Source of the DNA: Yarrowia lipolytica | Lineage: Eukaryota; Ascomycota; Dipodascomycetes; Dipodascales | NCBI RefSeq assembly: GCF_001761485.1 | Contig: NC_090772.1 | Span: 620,001 to 684,000 of the forward strand | DNA length: 64,000 bases | Reading direction: 5' to 3' | Shown: one piece after another, positions 50,722 to 59,670 of the stretch | How the letters are laid out: every line of letters starts with the position of its first letter | How positions within the stretch are numbered: the stretch's first letter is position 1 | Translations under genes and position numbers: made by a program | The notes under the pieces: generated by a model | What the model was told of the DNA's origin: nothing | Database searches by the model: none | The model's input: only the letters and a program-made list of their open reading frames with translations

Positions 50722-51687
50722 TTACAACTCATCTCGAATGGGAACCTCCTTCTGTTCGGGAACACCGCTGTCAGGAAGAGTATCGTCCAGAGGCTCAGAC
50801 ACAACTGGAAGCTCCAGGTCTATATCTGCTGCAATGGTAGACGACAGTGCCGTTTCCAACGTCTCCACCAAGGTATCCACCAATGTTTCCATGCCCACAG
50901 ACGGAGTAGCTTCCACCACTGTATCGACTAACGTGTCAACCAACCCCTGCACAGGGTTACCTGGGTTTTTGGGAATCTTAGGACCACTTCCTCGAACGAT
51001 TCCAAACAATTTGAGAAGGGGCCATGTGATGATCATCAGGGGGAGCTTCAACACCCGTCTGTATAGAATCCACGCCACCACAAGCGCCAAAAATCCCATA
51101 GAAGCCATCATTAGAATTCTGTCCTGCTTGTCAGCCTGTTCAAGATGTCGAACCAGCTTCTTGGAGCCTGCCAAAAGCACGTCAAAGGTGGTATACTTTT
51201 GCTGCAGCATCTGCATGTCACGCGACGATTCGTCCAGGCTCTCTAAGTGCATTTCTCCTCTCAGAACATTCTGAGAAGCCAGTTGATGAACCCGCTTGAG
51301 CGATTGAGTAATATCACGAGACTTGTTGAGCACTGCCTTTTCGCTGGCTTCCTCCTTGACTTCCTTGCGGCCCTCAAACAGCATTTGTCGTTCCTTGAGC
51401 AGCGATTTCTCCACATTCTTTGCACTGGTCACCTGGGCCTTTCGGTACAGCACACGCAGGTTGGCGATTTGTTCCGTATATGATTCGAGTGCGATCTGCG
51501 ACGTCGTGTCTTGAGGGCATGTGGCCTTGTATCGTGCGAATTCCGTGTCCAGATCACGCAGTTTGGTCTGGATGAGGTCGGCCAGCTCTTGACGGACGTC
51601 TCGAGACGCCAGAGAGTGTGTACCAAACCGCTGAAGCCGTGAGATGAGTGACAGACATGTCTCAATAAGGGGATCGAGATTGGACAT
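50722..51687 (-). CDS. SEC20: Golgi-to-ER t-SNARE SEC20 (321 aa)
   Basis: Type II-like membrane protein of the BNIP1/Sec20 family. A cytosolic N-terminal coiled domain (1-115) is followed by the SNARE-like stretch ITQSLKRVHQLASQN (126-140) through the heptads up to about 185. The membrane segment is residues 191-208. A luminal tail of about 110 residues follows. The protein ends RDEL, an ER retrieval signal; S. cerevisiae Sec20 ends HDEL, a strong match in position and kind. Sec20 works with Ufe1, Use1 and the Dsl1 complex to fuse COPI vesicles with the ER. The luminal tail carries a Leu-Val-Asp-Thr repeat (about 249-279). The leader contains an 11-bp repeat just before the ATG. Confidence 0.92.
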   Translation of the reverse strand: MSNLDPLIETCLSLISRLQRFGTHSLASRDVRQELADLIQTKLRDLDTEFARYKATCPQDTTSQIALESYTEQIANLRVLYRKAQVTSAKNVEKSLLKERQMLFEGRKEVKEEASEKAVLNKSRDITQSLKRVHQLASQNVLRGEMHLESLDESSRDMQMLQQKYTTFDVLLAGSKKLVRHLEQADKQDRILMMASMGFLALVVAWILYRRVLKLPLMIITWPLLKLFGIVRGSGPKIPKNPGNPVQGLVDTLVDTVVEATPSVGMETLVDTLVETLETALSSTIAADIDLELPVVSEPLDDTLPDSGVPEQKEVPIRDEL

Positions 51688-51699
51688 GGTGAATGTGAC

Positions 51700-51787
51700 G
51701 AGTTGTGTGTGAGCTGTGTGTGAGTTGTGTGTGAGTTGTGTGTGAGTTGTGTGTGAGTTGTGTGTGAGTTGTGTGTGAGTTGTGTGT
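51700..51787. repeat. 11-bp minisatellite in the SEC20 leader, eight copies
   Basis: Unit GAGTTGTGTGT; eight copies in register, one with a C for T. It sits 13-100 bases before the SEC20 ATG. Confidence 0.95.
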
Positions 51788-52434
51788 GAGGTACGCGTCG
51801 TTTAGTCGTTCAATGTGTCCTGTTGAGCTCAGGAATCCGTTTGTATCGTTTCTGTGTCACTTAACCAAACTATCCACGTGTCAATAATGCGAAATATTGT
51901 AGGAATGGCTGTTCTGTGGATGTTCTGAGGCGTGTGTCAAGAGATCCACTTGGTGATGTTGCTGCGTGTCAGAAGGTTATGTGGGGAGGTACTGTTCCTG
52001 TGGAGTATAAGTAGAGTAGCAACTGAGTGTGGAAGAGGAGTGATCTTGCGCAGGTTTTAGGATAGCTAGAAAGATAAAAACCCTCTCGTGAGAATCACAG
52101 AGACCTGATTATTAATTATATGTAATAAAACCCACATATTATCACTCAAGTTTGCCTGGTAAAAGCACAATACTTGTCAGTGCTGCTAAGGAGTTAAGCA
52201 GTCTGATGGGATGTTTACTTTGGGTGGGTATACTTGTCTACTTGCACATGTACAAGTACTTGTACAGAACAGGCCATGTGATAGTACAACTACGAGAGGA
52301 TCATATTTCTGTGATAAAAGAACCCAGTTGACACTTCGGCGAACAGCAATGTCCTACTCCTATCTCTCCCTACCTATTCTTACTAAGCAAACCATACTCA
52401 GTTCGATTCCCAGTTCTATCCAACTCAACACACC
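51788..52434. other. Intergenic between SEC20 and the small orphan gene
   Basis: About 650 bases, no gene seen. Contains the palindrome ACAAGTACTTGT near 52252. Confidence 0.5.
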
Positions 52435-52704
52435 ATGTGGGCCAAAAACATCTCGTTCAGCGTCAAGGAAGCGTCACGAAACGGCTTCAAGGAGGCCGAG
52501 GCGCTGACAGTCAACTCCAGCGACGCCCAGCAAAAGGTGCTTAACGACATTCTGCTTGCCAGCAACACGCTTCGACAAAAGGTGGAAGAGACACATGTCG
52601 TGTTGAGCCAGGCGACGCCCCGAATCAGTGGATCGCTGGAGAAGACTGTTGGTGGAATGAAGAAACCCGATGAGCAGACACATGTACGCCCATCTACAGC
52701 TTGA
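52435..52704 (+). CDS. Small conserved-looking protein of unknown function (89 aa)
   Basis: Not recognised. It starts MWAKNISFSVKEASRNGFKE and is mainly helical with a polar, coiled-coil-like middle (VLNDILLASNTLRQKVEETH). There is no signal peptide or membrane span. I accept it as a gene because codon use is strongly Yarrowia-like (AAG, GAG, GCC, CGA, TCC) and the start lies in a CAACACACC leader typical of this window's genes. It may be incomplete at the 3' end if spliced. Alternative: a fortuitous frame. Confidence 0.55.
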   Translation: MWAKNISFSVKEASRNGFKEAEALTVNSSDAQQKVLNDILLASNTLRQKVEETHVVLSQATPRISGSLEKTVGGMKKPDEQTHVRPSTA

Positions 52705-53575
52705 TCTCTGAACCGGGGAAGGTAAATGTTCGTGTCAGTCGCTATCTACACGCTAGCTGAGAATATAGATAGCCGCTGACAGACATGAGGGAGGGTCAGA
52801 CGACATAAGAGGGACCAGAAGACATACGGAAGGGCTAGCAAACGTGTTTAGAGGTCAAAAAAACACGTCCAATGGGTCAGCAAATGCTTCGGACCGTCTA
52901 GCAGATTTGAATGAGCCACTCACTGAAGCTCGACAATGGCTTAGTGTGAGGTCTAGAGCTCTCCAAGAGCTCATTTGACACTCAAAGCACTTGTCCGACC
53001 TTTCAATGGTTGGACCCAGTTTTTAATAACAATGGAGTGGTCCTAGGAATGGATGAAGATCCTGCCCCATTAAACACGCGACTCATACAGCTGGTTTTAG
53101 ATATCTTGATCCAGCTCCGATGTGCTAATAGTTTTCCTATACTTGCTACAAGCAACACGAAGGCAACACAAAGACATAATACTTAGACTAGATCTTGTAG
53201 AGGAATGTGTTTTGAAGACACCATCACAAGTATTTGCAATATAAGGACAACAAGATTCCTGTTCAACATTAACCCGTCATTTTGGTTTAGTAGAAAAACC
53301 ACGGCGGATCTTCCTTGTTTTTTATTCTAGGTCCTCCACTTCGGGTATGGTCTCTTTGAACGAGGTGCAGCATTAAAGAACTATCAGAAAAGCCATGAAT
53401 TACAGAAAGTGAGCTTTCAACCAGATTCGGAACATACTCCTTGTCTGTATTCATTGTTGTACTGGCTCCACTTATTCGATATTCGTCTTCAATGTCTCCA
53501 AGAAGACATTTCAAAAATTTGCGCACGTGACATATTAGACCCGGTGTAAGGGTCCTAACAATTTTAATCTTCAAC
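52705..53575. other. Intergenic before 5S rRNA
   Basis: About 870 bases with no gene recognised. No tRNA precedes the 5S gene here, unlike the unit at 4399. Confidence 0.5.
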
Positions 53576-53699
53576 GGTTGCGGCCATATCCTGGGTGAAA
53601 ATACGGGCTTCCCGTCCCGATCAGCCCATAGTTCAAGCACCAGAGAGCCCAGTTAGTATTGTAGTGGGAGACCATACGAGAATCCTGGGTGCTGCAATC
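53576..53699 (+). rRNA. 5S rRNA, stand-alone dispersed copy
   Basis: Begins GGTTGCGGCCATATC and ends CCTGGGTGCTGCAATC, as fungal 5S. The internal control region is present. Relative to the usual length (119-121) it is about three bases longer, with apparent single-base insertions in GTCCCGATC and AGTTCAAGC. It stands alone, not in an rDNA array. Confidence 0.9.
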
Positions 53700-53706
53700 T
53701 TTTTTT
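53700..53706 (+). terminator. Pol III T-run after 5S rRNA
   Basis: Seven Ts immediately after the 5S sequence. Confidence 0.75.
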
Positions 53707-55725
53707 CAGTTTTTTTCCATTCCTTTTGTCCTCTTGAGATTTTTTTGGTCATCTTCGTGCATGACGTCATGATCACGGGTTTTTAGAACCGACTCTAGCT
53801 TTCCACCCACCCAACTTGAAACAATAAGAAAAGGAGATTCTTACTGCCCTTCTTCCCAGCTGCTTTCTGATATCAATATCGAGTTGATTACTTTAATACT
53901 CCGTATAACACTCACGACTATACCGTATCGTACATACTCAGAACCCACCATGTCCGTCCGATGTACTCAATGGCTGGCTCGTAAGAAAAGGTGGAGAAAC
54001 AGAGGTGTTTCTAAACCTGCGGAATCTCGCAAATATAATAATGCAGGTCAAAAATGTGACCAGTTGCTCCATTGGTGACACATCCGTAACTCCTAGTCCA
54101 CAACTTTTACAATATGCACTCGTGTTCCTAACTTGTACTCGTATATCTCTTCTATGACTCACTAAAAAAACACGTGCTGTCCACTACTATCACAAGCATC
54201 CCATATCAATTGCTGCTCTTGCTGCTCCACCAATCAAAGCTCTGGATCTCCCCGGCCAGACAGCAACTATCTGCTACGAGTCGGGCCGTTAGTTCGTGGT
54301 CCGAATACACGGTCCGAATACACGGTCCGAATACACGGTCCGAATACACGGCCCGAATACATGGTCCGAGTAAATACACTATGTACAGGAGTACCGGGAA
54401 GTACAGTATGGTACCTGTTTTTCAAGAAGTACTGGTAAGGTAAGCACAGTATCGTATGTACTGGTTAATTGCTTTTTTTGACATATTTTCACATCTGCAG
54501 CTCTACAATTTGTACGGGCACAGCAGTTTTTACAGTGTACAACTCACGATACGAGTTCATTGAAGGCCAACTGTTATGTAGCACATTCCAACATCTCCAC
54601 ACAAGTACAGTCAGTACAGTACTGAACTTGAGCTCGCGAAGAAGTGGCCGAACAAAAGAAAGAGAACATTGATGAAATTAAGGAGAGAGAAAAAGGAAAA
54701 AACAAAAAAAAACAAAAAAAAAAAACAGTAGATAAAAAAGTGAAGATACAGCTTTGGAATTATCGGAAGAAAATACCATGCGTGTCTTGTGGTTGGACTA
54801 ATGCTTGTTGACCGTGTGTCACAGCAAAAAGTCATGCGCCTGGTGCACAGCATGGCCATCTCAAGGATTCAGGGGGTAACAAAAAAGGAGCTGTGTTGGT
54901 GAGTATCTACGAGCAGGATGCAAAGTGGAGGTTGCAACCACAAAAAGAAGCCAGCTTTGTAACCAAAGCATGCATGGGGGAGGAGCTACAATACCTCAGA
55001 CGAGACCCTTCTACGGATCTACAAGCAAGCAAGTTGACAAGCAACAAGATAACTCAAGAACAGCACCCCTAGCAATTGGGGCGGGTGAGATAGAAAGGAA
55101 AGGATCCGGCCAGAAATATCAGGTGATTGGTGAAAGTGCTGTTTCGTGTGGCCGAACCAAAGATTCAGACAATAAAAAACAGCTCCTTTCCAAGTTCGTA
55201 AGGGGCGGCTTCAAAACGGATCAGTCAAACTTGTTCAATCACGCAGTGTATGTGGGAGTAGTGGAACTGACGAACATAGTGGATAACCATGGGGGTAATG
55301 AAATAATTTAGATGGGGTGAATTCAGAAAATAATGAACAAAACCATGATACGAGAAAAATCATGAAAATCGAAACTAGTCTGAACCATGTCAGTTGTTAG
55401 TATCAATATGGGACAAATAAATAAAAGGAAGGCAAAAGGAATAGACGCTGGTGAAAGCATGCTGGTTGGTGGGATGATGATAGGTTGGTGAGGGGTTAAT
55501 GGGTTGCTGAGGGATGTCGGACAGACCCAAAGAGGTAAAAGGGAATGTGGGGATAAGAGGAAAACGATGGAAATATAGGAATAGTTCCAGTCCGCCTGAG
55601 GTATCGGGGTTTTGCGTCGCGAAAAAATCAACTTATGCAAACAAATAAATAACTGCTATGGAACAGCGTAAAAAGAAATGCAATTTATGAGGCGGCGAGA
55701 TAAAGACGACCTTCGTCAGTCGAAT
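53707..55725. other. Intergenic between 5S rRNA and the KH-domain gene
   Basis: About 2 kb without a recognisable gene. Contains the 13-bp repeat array at 54298-54375 and A-rich runs around 54690-54730. Confidence 0.5.
54298..54375. repeat. 13-bp tandem array with CCG-N6-CGG
   Basis: Unit GGTCCGAATACAC; four exact copies, a fifth with two changes and a partial sixth. Adjacent units create CCG-N6-CGG and CGG-N-CCG, the spacing style of Zn2Cys6 binding sites. Confidence 0.9.
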
Positions 55726-57078
55726 TTACCGCTTACTCATTCGGTATCGCTTATGAGCACTGCTCTCCACCACTCTCATAAGATCCATGATCAGATGCTC
55801 AGCAATGTCAACGGATGCCTCGTCATGGCCACTCACGTTGACGTACAGCGGCACCTGTTCCTCCACTTCGCCCTCCATATACCGGCTGCCAATGCCCTTG
55901 ATCTGAATGCGACAGCCAGATGCCTGCTGGATGTGCTTGATGTTCTGTCCCTGAGGGCCCACAACAAGCCCTCGCAGCTGGAAGGGAGTCAATCCGGAGT
56001 TGTTGACGACCGACACGTTGCGGTAGAAAGCCGCGGGGTTTCGATGGTCGTCGTACATATCCTGATGCAGGATTGACTGGATTTTGTTGACAGCAGCGGC
56101 GATGGACTCCGTTGTGGGACCCTCCAAATGCAGGTGGAGCGGCTTTTCGTCACCAGGGATCTCGCCCTTGTCCATGAACCGGCCACGGGAGGTGACCGAA
56201 CAGCCCGTCGTGGCCTGGATCTCAGCCTGTGTCGAGGACTTGGTCAGCAGGTGCTTGCTTCGGAAGCCGTTGATATCCACATCACGGGTGTAATGCGTGG
56301 GCTCTGCCTCTGCGACAGCGGGTGCCGCAAGCGTCTCAGTCTGTGGGCTGGGGCTCTTAACACAGCGAGGAGTCATCTTTATGATAGGACGCTTAGGGAC
56401 CGGCTGTGGAGAGTCGTAGCCCGAGGTGTCTTCGGATCCCATAGACCCCATGGAGAGTTTGCTCGCTGACGACGACGACGAGTCCTCATTACGTGACTCT
56501 GCGTCCTCCTCGTCCATTTGTCGCGCCGGATCGGTCTGCTGCTTGCGGTAAGCGAGATCACGGGCCATGAGCCCGGCATTGATTTTGGCAGCGATAGAAG
56601 TTGCCACTGCCACCGGGTCGACGGCATCAAACCGGCTGACCCGCGTTCGTGAGGATGTGGAGTCTCTGTCGCCGCGGCGGAATGTACCACTGTGGTTGTC
56701 ACGTGCCACTATCTGCTCGTGAGCTATGCTAGAATGTCGTCTCTGGGCTAACGGGGAATCCAGCTCGATTCGGGAATCAGACATGCGACTGCAGTCGGAC
56801 AGCCGTCGAATGTCGCGTGGTGACCGCGGCGACCGCCCCACACGCTCTCGTGCTCTCGGCAACGAGTCTCCCGGGCTGCCGTATTCTCTATATTCTCTGG
56901 GCTCGTCCCTCCGTTCGCCTCTCTTAGTGTCCCATGACGTCGGTCGGTCGTGTCGGTCGTTCCTGCAGGTTCTGTGCGGCGACACTTCACGCTGTCGGTC
57001 CAGGTGGCGGTCCCGCATCCAGCTGTCGTATCGGTCCCGATACGGGCTTCTACTACTTCTGTAGTGGTTGAATGACAT
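55726..57078 (-). CDS. KH-domain RNA-binding protein, KHDC4-like (450 aa)
   Basis: The C-terminal 200 residues hold KH-type RNA-binding modules. One is around INGFRSKHLLTKSSTQAEIQATTGCSVTSRGRFM with the downstream GPTTESIAAAVNKI helix; a second has the GXXG loop GPQG in VVGPQGQNIKHIQQASGCRIQIKG. This pair resembles human KHDC4/BLOM7 and related splicing factors. The N-terminal half is RS-like: many Arg, Ser, Asp and Pro (DRYDSWMRDRHLDRQREVSP), as in spliceosome-associated proteins. A role in nuclear RNA processing is therefore likely but inferred. The frame is open upstream of 57078, but without an ATG; TATA at about 57279-57288. Confidence 0.8.
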   Translation of the reverse strand: MSFNHYRSSRSPYRDRYDSWMRDRHLDRQREVSPHRTCRNDRHDRPTSWDTKRGERRDEPREYREYGSPGDSLPRARERVGRSPRSPRDIRRLSDCSRMSDSRIELDSPLAQRRHSSIAHEQIVARDNHSGTFRRGDRDSTSSRTRVSRFDAVDPVAVATSIAAKINAGLMARDLAYRKQQTDPARQMDEEDAESRNEDSSSSSASKLSMGSMGSEDTSGYDSPQPVPKRPIIKMTPRCVKSPSPQTETLAAPAVAEAEPTHYTRDVDINGFRSKHLLTKSSTQAEIQATTGCSVTSRGRFMDKGEIPGDEKPLHLHLEGPTTESIAAAVNKIQSILHQDMYDDHRNPAAFYRNVSVVNNSGLTPFQLRGLVVGPQGQNIKHIQQASGCRIQIKGIGSRYMEGEVEEQVPLYVNVSGHDEASVDIAEHLIMDLMRVVESSAHKRYRMSKR

Positions 57079-57399
57079 GTGGTGGTGGTATCTGGGGTGT
57101 CGGTGTTTGTATGGAATGGTCTGTGTATGTGTGTGTGTGTGAGATGCCAAGGGGGTGAGTTGTGCCTGTGTCGGGCGTGGGTTGGCGTAGAATGTGAATG
57201 TGTTGCTTGCTTCACCGATTCAAATCGTGTACGAGAATGGCTTAGTTACTGCTTGGACCCGTGCACCCGCTGGACAGTATATATATAAGCTAGAAGGGTT
57301 TCACAAGTAGGTTAGTGTTCGTGCAAAAGGCAAGCAAGAAGGGCATTTCAAAGGTTATTCTTTCACGGCAAAGTTATAATTAAATGAATGTATATGCAG

Positions 57400-57420
57400 A
57401 AAAAAAAAAAAAAAAAAAAA
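57400..57420. repeat. Run of 21 A
   Basis: Uninterrupted A homopolymer upstream of the KH-domain gene. Confidence 0.95.
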
Positions 57421-59414
57421 GGTGAGAAGGAGGGAACCTGAGTTTGGGCAAAAAAGGAAAAGGTGAGGGTGACAGGAGGAAAACAAAAAAAGAGACGGCA
57501 AACCCAGAAGGATTCTAGATTTCCTCCACGCTTGTAGGTTGGCGGGTCGACCCGAAAGACTCCATGTGTGCTGCAAGTTCCAGGTGGGTGTGGTCTGTGA
57601 CGTAAAATTCAGAACACTACCATGACCCACGGAGGGCCGATCAGATGTCAGGTAGCAAGTCGAAACGAGGCGAAAAAAAGCGGTCGTCAGAAGAACCCTG
57701 CTACCTCTCCCTCGCGGCCCCAAAACTCTGTATGTATCACTGGGGGCCCATAACTGACCCTATAAGTGAGTGCAATGACAGAATTATACATGTACTCGTA
57801 CATACATCCTTAGGTACAAGTACATGTGCTGTACTGTACAGTACTACAAGTACAGTGGCTGTCAGAGTGACAGAGTGAGTACAGGTACAAGTGCTTGTAC
57901 TCGCGACCGCTCTAACGACTGCGGGATTCCATATTCCCACAAACACTGCTCTTTGTATGTTTGGATGTAGGGCACAGCCGGATCTACCCTACCAGCACCC
58001 TGTGAGTTTGGCTCAGCCAGAGTACTCATAACCGATGCCGGTGCACGGTGTAGATCAGCAGACCTTGGTCCACGCAGGCTCTTTTCCATTGTTCTGCTAT
58101 GTGGATGCGGCGGTTACATTTGACCATCGTTTACGAACGGGGTCAGTGAGTGTCTAATGTGCGTAGGATTAGGTGGTAGCTAGTTTATCGCAGCAAAGCG
58201 ACCGGGCTCGGAAGAATCGGAATGAAGAGGCGCCGGGAGGCGAATCCAACTACAGCTACAGCACAAGTACCAAAAATACATGCTGCTGCTCACTTTGGTC
58301 TCTCCTTCTCTTACACTTGCTTGTCTTTTGCCACTGGCTCTCACCATACAGCAGTTGGTACTGCACTGTAGGTACTGTACTGTACTTGGGTCCTTGTGCA
58401 GAACAGCAACTCTGGGTAGGTGCGTTACAAAGGCGCAGCCAAACAGCAACCCAGATAAACAGCCAGTCAGACAGACGGCGAAACTAAAAGGGCTCCCATC
58501 ATCCCAAGCTATGCCTGGCGAAAGATGAGGTATTTAGCGCGCGCGTTCCACTCCAACCAGCGGCCGTCTAAAGCACACATTCCGCCAATATAAAGCGCCC
58601 CCGCCCCTCTGAGACCGGCCCTCATCGCTAGCCCCCTTCTTGCTATTATAGAACCCGTATACAATCGCAAGGTCAACCTTGTAGCTCCAAGGTTCGGCAC
58701 TAATGGCCAGGCTCGATGTCCACCGCGTTATGAGGATCTTAAGATCAGGGAGAAGGCCCGGGAAAAATACGAAAAAATATGCTATGGGTGCATACGATCA
58801 CAGACCACGCAAGGGCCTCTCTTTCTTCCCAAGCTACGAGTAGGCGCCAACCTAACCAGGAGAAGACGCACTTTGCAGAGAATTGTCACGTATTCGATGT
58901 GCATTAAAACTGCACAAAGACCTCAGACACTGGTCATCCTGCCGCTGGTTTGGCCCTAAACTCAGAGTCTGGCCCTTTCGCAGACTTCTAAAGGCCTCCG
59001 CAAACCCAGCGCGCTCTGCAGACTCAAAGTTTCGGATACTAGCCGATCGAGAGAGCGAGCCACTGTCAGACACACGCGATGGAGCGGCGTTCGAGGCCAA
59101 GACACCCTCGCTCGGGACCAAGAAAACGCGGAATGCAAGCCTCCGATTACTCCATGAAGGCACCAAGACGGTGATCGTAGCTCCCAAAAAAGTCCGCTGC
59201 TATCTCCACGACACTTCGACGCTTCGACGCCTTGACACCACCGGACACGTTTTTCTCGCTTTGATGAGCTTCGTCTAAACTCTGCTCTGCTTATCCCACA
59301 AACAAAGTGCCAACCTCTCCGGGGTTATCGGACCTGAGCATTTGCATTGGTCCGAGGCAACCGCATGAGCCTTGGGCTTGGCAACGAGATTTTTTAAGCG
59401 ACAGTGAAAGAGAG

Positions 59415-59491
59415 GAGACTCTGGAAAGGGGAGACTCTGGAAAGGGGAGACCGGAAAGAAAGGGCGATGGTGGAAAGGGCGATGGTGGAAA
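59415..59491. repeat. Two adjacent short tandem arrays (16 bp x2, 15 bp x2)
   Basis: GAGACTCTGGAAAGGG occurs at 59415-59430 and, exactly again, at 59431-59446. GGGCGATGGTGGAAA occurs at 59462-59476 and 59477-59491. Confidence 0.9.
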
Positions 59492-59601
59492 AAACCGCAG
59501 AGACTGCCAAAGACAACGGCCCCTCAGACGGCTCCAGAAACGCCCGTGTTGCACGGCAAGATCCTCGGGATTGATCCGAAACTCTACCAGAACTTCTCGG
59601 A

Positions 59602-59670
59602 GATAACCACCGTCGATAACCCACCGTCGATAACCCACCATCGATAACCCTCTGTCGATAAACCGCCATC
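59602..59670. repeat. 14-bp tandem repeat, five degenerate copies
   Basis: Unit GATAACCCACCGTC, each copy slightly different from the next. Confidence 0.85.

Noticed and set aside
58852-59278. Overlapping frames of 111 and 131 codons on opposite strands
   Set aside because: Neither has a domain or biased codon use; GC-rich DNA favours open frames by chance.
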